This document shows positions 13,313-19,721 of a DNA stretch of 29,516 nt, one piece after another. This DNA is from a virus. The notes beneath the pieces are model-generated. The model was not told the origin of the DNA and searched no databases. It worked only from the letters and a program-made list of their open reading frames with translations. The stretch is taken from the IMG/VR virus record IMGVR_UViG_3300018482_000003, positions 1 through 29,516 of that record. One strand, given 5' to 3'. Position 1 is the stretch's first letter; every line of letters starts with the position of its first letter. A program made the translations under genes and the position numbers.

Positions 13313-15571
13313 ATGGCGTCGCACAACGCCGGCACCACGGCGACCCTCGGGCAGTCCGCCCACACCATCGCGTTCTCGTTCACCGTCCCGGCCGGGGTGG
13401 CGACGGGGGACGTGATGATCGTCTCCGTCAACACGTTCAGCTTCCCGCTGAGCGGCCCGGCGACGTCCACCCCCACGTCGGGGGGCGGGTCGTGGACGGC
13501 GGTCGGGCCGCTGGTCGCCGCGCAGGACGGCACCGCCGGGGTGTTCGCCACGGCCTGGTGGCGGGTCGCGACGGCGGCCGACCCGGGCAGCACGTTCACG
13601 ATGTCGTGGACGGGCGGCGTCGGCGGGACCGATGGCTTCTGGTGGACCGCCACCCTGGACTCCTACACCGGTTTCTGGACGCCGGACCCGATCGCGCAGT
13701 CGATAACGCCGACGTCGGGCGCGCAGACGGCGGTAGGAGCCTGCCCGTCGGGGACGTCGCTGCGGTCAGGCTCGTGGGTCGTCCAGCTGGGGCCGATCAC
13801 GCCGAACTCCAGCGGCACGATCACCGGCGTGCCGTCGGGGATGACGCAGCGGCAGCTGTCCAACGGCAACAGCGGCGTCTCCAATGCCTCGGCCGACTCG
13901 GGCGCCAGCGTCGGAGCCGCGGGCACCGCGATCGGCGGCGGCTCGTTCACCTCGTCGAATGCCACCGATAACTGGTGGGCTGAGTGGACGATCGAGCTGG
14001 CCACCGTCAGCGCGCCCGGCCCGCCGGTGCAGGCGCCTACCGTCGGCCCGCTGATCGCCCCGCACCCGCTGTGGACTGAGGCGCTGCTGGGCGAGGCGTG
14101 GCAGCGGGCGGACTGGCAGGCGCAGGGCGTTGCCGACCTGACGGTGGGCTTCTCGTCGACCTCGGGCGGCATCGACACCTGGAACGTCACCAGCCCGTGG
14201 AACGGCGGGACGACGCAGCACATGCGCGTGCTGGCGCCGACGGCGCCGAACGCGAACTACCCGCACGCGTTCCTCATCATGCTGCCGGTGGACCCCGACC
14301 AGGACACCACGTTCGGCGACTCGATCGGCACCGTCCAGGGCCTGGGCGCGCACAACGCCTACAACCTGACGTGCGTGCAGCCGGGCTACGCGCCGGCAGC
14401 CGGGACCGGGCCGTGGTTCGGTGACAACCCGCTCGACCCGTCGATCTCGCAGGAGAAGTTCACGCTGCTGCTGGCGGCGTGGATCCGGGCGAACCTGGCC
14501 ACGACGGGCACGGAGAAGGTGTACCTGATCGGGTTCTCCCGGTCGGGGCTGGGCGGCCAGTTCCTGCATTTCCGTCATCCGGACGTGTTCGCGGCCGTCG
14601 CGTCGTGGGACAGCCCGCTCATGATGGCCGACTATGACGGCACCGATCCCACGAACGGTTCGTCGATCGGCGGCTCCCCGGCTAACGTCTTCGGCACGTC
14701 GGCGTCCTTCGTGACGAACTACCAGCTGGCGCCGCACCTGGCGGGCTGGCAGGCGACGGGCCAGTGGGCGGTCAACCGGATATGGCTGGGCCTCGGCCCG
14801 GCCTTCCCTGCGGATCCCCCCGCCTATGACGCGGCGCTGACGAGCGCGGGGATACCGCATTCTTACGGGTTCAGCAACACGGGCGAGTCGCACGCGTGGC
14901 ACTCGGACTGGGTGGCGGCGGCGCTGGCCGCGATCATCCCGTCGAACTGGTCGCAGGCCGCGACGGTGCTGCCGCAGCAGGTACCGCATCCGCTGCTGCC
15001 GTACCTGCTGGACATTGCCACGGTGCGGCTGGACCCCGGCCTGGACGGGTCGGTGATCCAGGCGACGGCGGCGCTGTCCGGCGCGGGCGCCGTCACCGCC
15101 CTGGCCGTCCAGGGCGCCGGGGCGGCGAGCGCGGGAGCCGGGTCGCTGTCAGCCCTTGCCGTGCAGCAGGCAGGATCGGCGGTGGCCGGGGCCGGGAGCC
15201 TGTCGGCCCTCGTCGTCCAGCAGGTGACGGCGACTGCGGCGGGCGCCGGGTCGGTCACCGCGTCAGCGGGAGGCGCCGAGCAGGGAGTGGCGGCGGCGGC
15301 GGGCGCGGGAACCGTCTCGGCGGCCGGAACGCTGGCCGTCCCCGCGGCAGTCGCCGGGGCCGGGAGCGTGCTGGCGGTGGCGACGGTCCTGGCGGGCGCG
15401 CAGGTCACCGGAGGCGGCTCGGTCACGGCGCTAGCTGTCCAGGCGGCGCTGGCTTCCGCTGCCGGGGCTGGCGCGGTCGCGGCGTCCGGGGCGGAGCGCG
15501 GGCCGTTCACCGTCGGGGTCCTGACCGCCTCCACCAGCTCCGGCATTAACACGTCGACGACGAGTCCGTGA
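13313..15571 (+). CDS. Fibre-like protein with central alpha/beta-hydrolase (esterase) domain
   Basis: A 752-residue protein in three parts, with GAGAGGGG before the ATG. Residues 1-235 are a Thr/Ser/Gly-rich beta structure with the SFTVPAGVATGDVMIVS signature of phage surface proteins. Residues about 240-560 look like an alpha/beta hydrolase: the nucleophile elbow is GFSRSG with Ser409, and a C-terminal GESHAWHSDW supplies His527. Residues about 585-735 are Ala/Gly-rich repeats built on GAGSVTALAVQ-like units of about 20 residues. It could be a receptor-binding or depolymerising fibre that removes acyl groups from host glycans or lipids. The family assignment of the hydrolase is moderately sure; the substrate is unknown. 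Confidence 0.72.
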   Translation: MASHNAGTTATLGQSAHTIAFSFTVPAGVATGDVMIVSVNTFSFPLSGPATSTPTSGGGSWTAVGPLVAAQDGTAGVFATAWWRVATAADPGSTFTMSWTGGVGGTDGFWWTATLDSYTGFWTPDPIAQSITPTSGAQTAVGACPSGTSLRSGSWVVQLGPITPNSSGTITGVPSGMTQRQLSNGNSGVSNASADSGASVGAAGTAIGGGSFTSSNATDNWWAEWTIELATVSAPGPPVQAPTVGPLIAPHPLWTEALLGEAWQRADWQAQGVADLTVGFSSTSGGIDTWNVTSPWNGGTTQHMRVLAPTAPNANYPHAFLIMLPVDPDQDTTFGDSIGTVQGLGAHNAYNLTCVQPGYAPAAGTGPWFGDNPLDPSISQEKFTLLLAAWIRANLATTGTEKVYLIGFSRSGLGGQFLHFRHPDVFAAVASWDSPLMMADYDGTDPTNGSSIGGSPANVFGTSASFVTNYQLAPHLAGWQATGQWAVNRIWLGLGPAFPADPPAYDAALTSAGIPHSYGFSNTGESHAWHSDWVAAALAAIIPSNWSQAATVLPQQVPHPLLPYLLDIATVRLDPGLDGSVIQATAALSGAGAVTALAVQGAGAASAGAGSLSALAVQQAGSAVAGAGSLSALVVQQVTATAAGAGSVTASAGGAEQGVAAAAGAGTVSAAGTLAVPAAVAGAGSVLAVATVLAGAQVTGGGSVTALAVQAALASAAGAGAVAASGAERGPFTVGVLTASTSSGINTSTTSP

Positions 15572-15584
15572 GAGGGGGTAAGGG

Positions 15585-16454
15585 ATGCGTTACCCGAACG
15601 GCCAGCCGGTGCGCGTGTCCACGACGGTCCGTGACCTGTCCGGGGCGCTGGCCGCCCCCGGCGCCCTGACCCTCACGGTCAAGAGGCCGGACGCGACGAC
15701 CCAGGACTACGCCTCCCCGTCGGCTGACTCCACGGGGAATTACCACCAGGACGTCCCGGCAACGGACCTTAGCCAGCTGGGCCACTACCAGTTCAAGTGG
15801 GTAGCGACCGGTACCGGGGCCGGCGTCTCCGTCGGCGAGTTCGACGTCTACGACCCGTTCGAGGTCCGGGTGCTGAGCCGCCAGGACGCGAAGGTCATGC
15901 TCGCCATCCCGGCGGCGACGACCACGGATGACGAGGAGATCGACGTCTGGCTGGCCAGCATCGAGTCCGGCCTGGAGCGGTTCACGGGCGGCCCGGTCGT
16001 CAGTCGCACCTTCACTGAGCGGTGCGAGCTAGACGGCTCCCACTGCGTCCTCCTCGTCCGGCAGCGGCCCCTCGTGTCGGTCACGTCTATCGTGTCCGTC
16101 GCGTCGGGCTCGGCGATCGACATCAGCGCGGGGCTGGACATCGACGCGAACGCGGGCACGATCCGCACGAAGCTCGGCACCCCTTTCATCGGCCCGTTCT
16201 ACGCCTACCGGCCCGCGATGACTGTTACCGGCACGGCTGGCTGGGGGACGGCGGTCCCGGCCGCGTTCAGCGGGTTCGCGCGGATCGTCATCCAGCACCT
16301 GTGGAGTAACCGGCGGGGGCCGGTGTCGATGCCGATGGGCGGGGGGCAGCTGGTGACGCCGCCGTGGCTGGGGTTCGGGATACCGAACGCGGCGCTGGAG
16401 CTGCTGAACGGCAGCCAGGACGGGATTCCGTTCGCGGTCGAGGCGTACGTCTAG
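15585..16454 (+). CDS. Head-tail connector (gp6-like) with N-terminal Ig-like domain
   Basis: A 289-residue protein with GAGGGGGTAAGGG before the ATG. Residues about 1-90 form a beta-sandwich resembling an Ig-like or carbohydrate-binding module (SGALAAPGALTLTVKRPD to GEFDVYDPFEV). Residues about 95-280 resemble HK97 gp6-type connectors: helix-rich DDEEIDVWLASIESGLERFTG, the loop RPLVSVTSIVSV, and FARIVIQHLWSNRRG. Connectors close the portal after packaging and join head to tail. The usual position is right after the capsid gene; here 6 kb of cargo intervenes. Its TAG lies on a CTAG shared with the convergent gene on the minus strand. Confidence 0.75.
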   Translation: MRYPNGQPVRVSTTVRDLSGALAAPGALTLTVKRPDATTQDYASPSADSTGNYHQDVPATDLSQLGHYQFKWVATGTGAGVSVGEFDVYDPFEVRVLSRQDAKVMLAIPAATTTDDEEIDVWLASIESGLERFTGGPVVSRTFTERCELDGSHCVLLVRQRPLVSVTSIVSVASGSAIDISAGLDIDANAGTIRTKLGTPFIGPFYAYRPAMTVTGTAGWGTAVPAAFSGFARIVIQHLWSNRRGPVSMPMGGGQLVTPPWLGFGIPNAALELLNGSQDGIPFAVEAYV

Positions 16455-16702
16455 TGGAGATCCCGGGATGCCTCCAGCGACTTCCAGGTGCTACCGCGGC
16501 GCACCTCGCCAGCCTGCCGGATGAGCGCCAGCGCGAGTTGCTCGGCAACTTCGGGCTGCATCCAATAGCGGCTGTCGCCGATAGTCAGCCGCACGTCAAG
16601 CTCCTGCGTGCTCGCCGCTACGTGGACGTGGCCCGAGCCGGGAGGGTCACTCTCGATGCGCAGCCCATCGCTAAGATACTTATCACCGCTATAGGTGCTC
16701 AT
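16451..16702 (-). CDS. Small minus-strand protein (possible moron)
   Basis: An 83-residue protein read against all neighbouring phage genes, starting at the ATG complementary to 16700-16702. It fills the only sizeable gap among the head-tail genes (16455-16728), and no plus-strand frame here looks like protein. Its codons read as a plausible soluble protein (IESDPPGSGHVHVAAS, WMQPEVAEQLALALIRQAG). It has no transmembrane segment and no cysteine, and no domain was recognised. The 5' end is less GC-rich than the surroundings. Its stop shares CTAG with the connector stop. It could be expressed from a prophage (lysogeny cargo), but no Shine-Dalgarno is visible, so a leaderless transcript is possible. 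Confidence 0.6.
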   Translation of the reverse strand: MSTYSGDKYLSDGLRIESDPPGSGHVHVAASTQELDVRLTIGDSRYWMQPEVAEQLALALIRQAGEVRRGSTWKSLEASRDLH

Positions 16703-16728
16703 GCTCGCAACGGTAGGCAGGCAGCCGC

Positions 16729-17223
16729 GTGAGCGCCACCCGATTCAATGACGCGGTGAACGCGCTGCTGGCCCGCTACGCCGCCGCCCCCGCGTTCGAG
16801 GGCAAGCAGGTCTACGACGGTGCCCGGGCGGTCACCTGGACCGCAGCTGACTTCATCGTGGTCGGCCATGACGGCTCGCTGGTCGCCGGCCCGGGCGGAG
16901 GCAGCGACCTTAACCCCGACGCGCTGGCCGGGACGTTCACGCAGGCCGACATTGACATGCCGGACCGGCAGGAAACGGGTTACGTCAACTGCGTGATCGT
17001 CTCCTGGACCGGCGACAGCGACGACGTCTCCGGCACCCGCCAACGCGCCTCCGACCTGCTGCAGGCGGCGGAGGACGCGGCCGGGGCCAACGGCGGCTAC
17101 GACGGCACCGGCCTCATGTTCGCGGGCACCAGCGACGGGCGGTTCATCAACCTGCTGTCACAGGCGGGACTGGCGGTCATCCTCGCCTACCGGGTGGCCT
17201 ACTCCACGGAGTGGGCGCTGTGA
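16729..17223 (+). CDS. Tail-completion/head-tail joining protein
   Basis: A 164-residue protein starting at GTG 16729. It lies between connector and tail tube, where stoppers and tail-terminators are encoded. The sequence SATRFNDAVNALLARYAAAP at the start is helical. YVNCVIVSWTGDSDDVSGTRQRASDLLQAAED in two parts has the strand-helix arrangement seen in phage tail-terminator (gpU-like) proteins, and AGLAVILAYRVAYSTEWAL closes with two strands. Length also fits. The exact role (stopper or terminator) cannot be separated here. Confidence 0.6.
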   Translation: MSATRFNDAVNALLARYAAAPAFEGKQVYDGARAVTWTAADFIVVGHDGSLVAGPGGGSDLNPDALAGTFTQADIDMPDRQETGYVNCVIVSWTGDSDDVSGTRQRASDLLQAAEDAAGANGGYDGTGLMFAGTSDGRFINLLSQAGLAVILAYRVAYSTEWAL

Positions 17224-17236
17224 GGAGGTGGTGCCC

Positions 17237-18304
17237 GTGAGGTGGCTTGTTGTCCACCCTGGTTTAGGCCCCAACTTCTCTGTCGCGGATATGCATAATG
17301 GCTGGTCAGAGGCCCTTAGAAACATGGGCGAGCAGGTCATGGAGTACAACCTTGACCGAAGGTTGTCATTCTTCGACTACGCCCTGGTCCCCGACGAGGA
17401 CGCCGACCCCGACGCCGACGGCAAGCGCCCGGTCAAGAAAGCCTTCACCTTCGAGCAGGCCACCGAGCTGGCCGCCGATGACATGCTCGGCGCGTGCTTC
17501 CGCTGGTGGCCTCACGTCGTCCTGCTGGTGAGCGCGTTCTTCACGCCGCCGTTCGTGCTGGAGGTCATCCGCTCGCGCGGCATGAAGGTGGTCATGCTGT
17601 TCAGCGAGTCGCCGTACCAGGATGGCGCGCAGCTGGCCATGGCCAAGTTCGCCCACGTGTCGCTGGTGAACGACCCGGTGAACCTGGCCGCCTACCGGGA
17701 CGCCAGCGAGGTCGCCGAGTACATGCCGCACTCTTACCGGCCCGCGGTCCACTTCCCGGCCAGGCCGGGGGCGCGGCGCAAGCACGATCTCGCGTTCGTC
17801 GGGTCCGGGTTCCAGTCGCGGATCGAGTTCTTCGAGGCCATGCGACTAGACGGCCTGGACGTGGCGCTCGCCGGCTTCTGGGCCGGGCTCGCGCCGGAGT
17901 CGCCGCTGCGCCCGTACCTGGTCACCGATGCCGACGAGTGCCTGGACAACGCGAAGACGGCGGCGCTGTACCGGCAGGCGCGGACGGGCATCAACTTCTA
18001 CCGCCGCGAGGCCGAGGAAGCACACCAGGGCGAGGGGTGGGCGATCGGCCCCCGCGAAGTCGAGCTGGCCGCCTGCGGCACCTGGTTCGCCCGCGACCCG
18101 CGCCCCGAGTCCGACGAGCTGTTCCCGTTCCTCCCCGCGTTCAGCGGCCCCGAAGAGGCGGGCGGGCTCATCCGGTGGGCGCTCGCCAACCCGGCCAGGC
18201 GCGCGGCGGCAGCAGCCAGGGCACGGCAGGCGATAGCTGACAGGACGTTCGAACACTCGGCCCGGCGGCTGCTGGGGCTGCTCGGCCAGCTAGGAAAGGA
18301 ATGA
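17237..18304 (+). CDS. CgeB-like glycosyltransferase
   Basis: A 355-residue protein. Three GTG codons (17228, 17231, 17237) are possible; the last sits 8 bases after GAGGAGG and is chosen. The N-terminal Rossmann half begins MRWLVVHPGLGPNFSVAD. The C-terminal half has GPREVELAACGTWFARD, PESDELFPF and a final helix with ARARQAIADRTFEHSARRLL, the arrangement of the CgeB/Glyco_trans_1_2 group. It sits between tail-completion and tail-tube genes and is followed immediately by the tube gene. The likely job is adding sugar to tail protein; donor and target are unknown. Confidence 0.82.
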   Translation: MRWLVVHPGLGPNFSVADMHNGWSEALRNMGEQVMEYNLDRRLSFFDYALVPDEDADPDADGKRPVKKAFTFEQATELAADDMLGACFRWWPHVVLLVSAFFTPPFVLEVIRSRGMKVVMLFSESPYQDGAQLAMAKFAHVSLVNDPVNLAAYRDASEVAEYMPHSYRPAVHFPARPGARRKHDLAFVGSGFQSRIEFFEAMRLDGLDVALAGFWAGLAPESPLRPYLVTDADECLDNAKTAALYRQARTGINFYRREAEEAHQGEGWAIGPREVELAACGTWFARDPRPESDELFPFLPAFSGPEEAGGLIRWALANPARRAAAAARARQAIADRTFEHSARRLLGLLGQLGKE

Positions 18305-18305
18305 C

Positions 18306-18731
18306 ATGGCACGCCACCACGGCCGCAATGGCCGCATTTACCTCCAGGCGGTCAACGGCTCCGGCGTCCCGTCGCCGCTGCCCTTCCAGGCGAGCTGGAG
18401 CATCAACCAAGCCACCGACCGGCAGGACGTGACAGCGTTCGGCGACGGGAACAAGGTGTTCGTCGCCGGACTACCCGACTCCTCCGGCGACTTCGGCGGC
18501 TTCCTGGACGACGCGACGTCGCAGACGTTCGTCGCGGCCACCGACGGCCTGAGCCGCAACTTCTACCTGTACCCGGACGTGGTGGCCAACCCGAACAACT
18601 TCTACTGGTTCGGCCCGATCCTGGTGGACGGAAGCGCTGACGGGGCTGTCGGCGGCCCGGCCAACTTCAAGGCGACGTGGAGCGCTGCCGGGCCTATTAA
18701 CCGGTACACCCCCCTGGGCCTGAACACCTGA
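18306..18731 (+). CDS. Major tail (tube) protein
   Basis: A 141-residue protein with GAAAGGAATGAC before the ATG. It has the features of a compact phage tail-tube subunit: NGRIYLQAVNG at the start, ASWSINQATDRQDVTAFGD with the conserved DxT(A)FGD-like loop, SGDFGGFLDDA, NFYLYPD, and a final strand NFKATWSAAGPINRYT. Hundreds of copies form the tube. The small size and absence of an Ig-like extension are notable but acceptable. The TGA overlaps the next ATG (TGATG). Confidence 0.82.
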   Translation: MARHHGRNGRIYLQAVNGSGVPSPLPFQASWSINQATDRQDVTAFGDGNKVFVAGLPDSSGDFGGFLDDATSQTFVAATDGLSRNFYLYPDVVANPNNFYWFGPILVDGSADGAVGGPANFKATWSAAGPINRYTPLGLNT

Positions 18732-19216
18732 TGCCGGGCGTCGACCAGCTGGCGACCGACCTGGCGGCCATCTCCGCGCGCCTGCGGGAGGCTGGCGAGG
18801 GCGGCCTTGTCCGGCGCCTGTCCCAGGGGATCGGGAAGGCGGTCGAGCCGATCGAGCGGGAGGTCCGCGACGGCCTGCGCCCGCACATGCCGGACCGGTA
18901 CGCGGACCTGATCGGCAGCGAGCTGGAGGTCACCCGCAGGACGTTCCAGGACCCTGACGGCGCGCGGGTGAGCGTGTACGCGCGGACCACGGGCGAGGGG
19001 AAGCGGAAGATCCAGCGGCTGGACGAAGGCGTCCTGTGGCACCCGCTGTTCGGCCGGTTCCCGCGCCGTGACCCGCGCAACCGCTGGTTCATGATGACGG
19101 AGCCGCACGTCAAGCCCGGCTGGTGGTCGGACTCCGCCGACAAGGCCGCGCCCAGGGTGCGGCAGGGGATCGAGGACGCGCTGAACGACGTCACGGAGAG
19201 GATCGTCCGCCGGTGA
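18731..19216 (+). CDS. HK97 gp10-like tail protein
   Basis: A 161-residue protein of the gp10-like minor tail or tail-completion group. The helical N-terminus (VDQLATDLAAISARLREA) is followed by EREVRDGLRPHMPDRYADLI. A strand region (VSVYARTTGEG) and a basic segment with GVLWHPLFGRFPRRDPRNRW are also typical. It lies between tail tube and tail chaperone, while in many HK97-like phages it lies before the tube. It ends in a GTGA overlap with the chaperone gene. Confidence 0.78.
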   Translation: MPGVDQLATDLAAISARLREAGEGGLVRRLSQGIGKAVEPIEREVRDGLRPHMPDRYADLIGSELEVTRRTFQDPDGARVSVYARTTGEGKRKIQRLDEGVLWHPLFGRFPRRDPRNRWFMMTEPHVKPGWWSDSADKAAPRVRQGIEDALNDVTERIVRR

Positions 19217-19629
19217 AGGTGACCATCAACGGCGAGGAGTTCGAGTACGAGCGCCGGATGCCGCTGAAGGACGCGCTGGCGATCGAGGAGGAGTGCGGCC
19301 GCAGCTACGCCGAGTATGAGCAGCTGCTGGCAGGCGGCTACGCGTGGGCCTACGCCGTGCTGGCCTGGCTGCTGTGGCGCCGCGCGGGTCGCAGCGTCCG
19401 CCTGGCTGACCTGCTGCCCGGCCCGGAGGGCGAAGACCCGGAGGTCGAGCTGGACTACGGGGAAATGATGGGCTCCATCATTTCCGGCGTGGCCTTGGAG
19501 ATGCGGGCCGCTGAGGCTGCCGAGGAGGCGGCTAAGGCGGACCCTACTCCAGCCGCCGCCGCGGCCCCGGATGGCTCGGGTACGACGTCGCCCGGTACGA
19601 AGCGCTCTTCTCGGAAGTCCTCCACATAA
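19213..19629 (+). CDS. Tail assembly chaperone G
   Basis: A 138-residue protein from GTG 19213 (GTGA overlap), matching the short, abundant chaperone made from the zero frame in siphoviruses. It starts with VKVTINGEEFEYERRMPLKDA, helices follow (ALAIEEECGRSYAEYEQLLA), and the end is low-complexity Ala/Pro/Ser/Lys. A downstream frame encoding the T extension overlaps its last third, as expected for G/G-T pairs that keep the tape measure soluble during tail assembly. Confidence 0.8.
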   Translation: MKVTINGEEFEYERRMPLKDALAIEEECGRSYAEYEQLLAGGYAWAYAVLAWLLWRRAGRSVRLADLLPGPEGEDPEVELDYGEMMGSIISGVALEMRAAEAAEEAAKADPTPAAAAAPDGSGTTSPGTKRSSRKSST

Positions 19630-19718
19630 GGCCCTGGGAGATACCGCTGCTCACCACTGAGCAGTTCGATTCCCTGATTAATTACCTGCACGAGACCAAG
19701 CGCGCCGGGGAGGGCTGA
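19213..19718 (+). CDS. Tail assembly chaperone G-T (via -1 frameshift)
   Basis: The -1 frame is open from 19536 (after TAA 19533-19535) to TGA 19718 and encodes a strongly protein-like segment: PGWLGYDVARYEALFSEVL, then RPWEIPLLTTEQFDSLINYL. It has no start of its own in the right place. This is the T domain known from siphovirus chaperones. The ribosome must slip back one base between 19536 and about 19570. The best place is the CCCC at 19565-19568, where a Pro tRNA on CCG (19567-19569) can re-pair with CCC (19566-19568). The fusion would read AAAAPGWLG. The slip codon is inferred; the two frames are clear. Confidence 0.78.
19564..19570 (+). promoter_or_regulatory. Candidate -1 slippage site
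   Basis: GCC CCG G in zero frame, with four consecutive C (19565-19568). It lies within the only window where a -1 slip can join G and T without meeting a stop. It is not a canonical X XXY YYZ heptamer (only the second codon re-pairs well), so the precise site is uncertain. Confidence 0.45.
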
Positions 19719-19721
19719 GCG

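Noticed and set aside
13766-14989. 407-codon minus-strand frame
   Set aside because: Arg-rich shadow of the esterase-bearing fibre gene; no start signal or recognisable motif.
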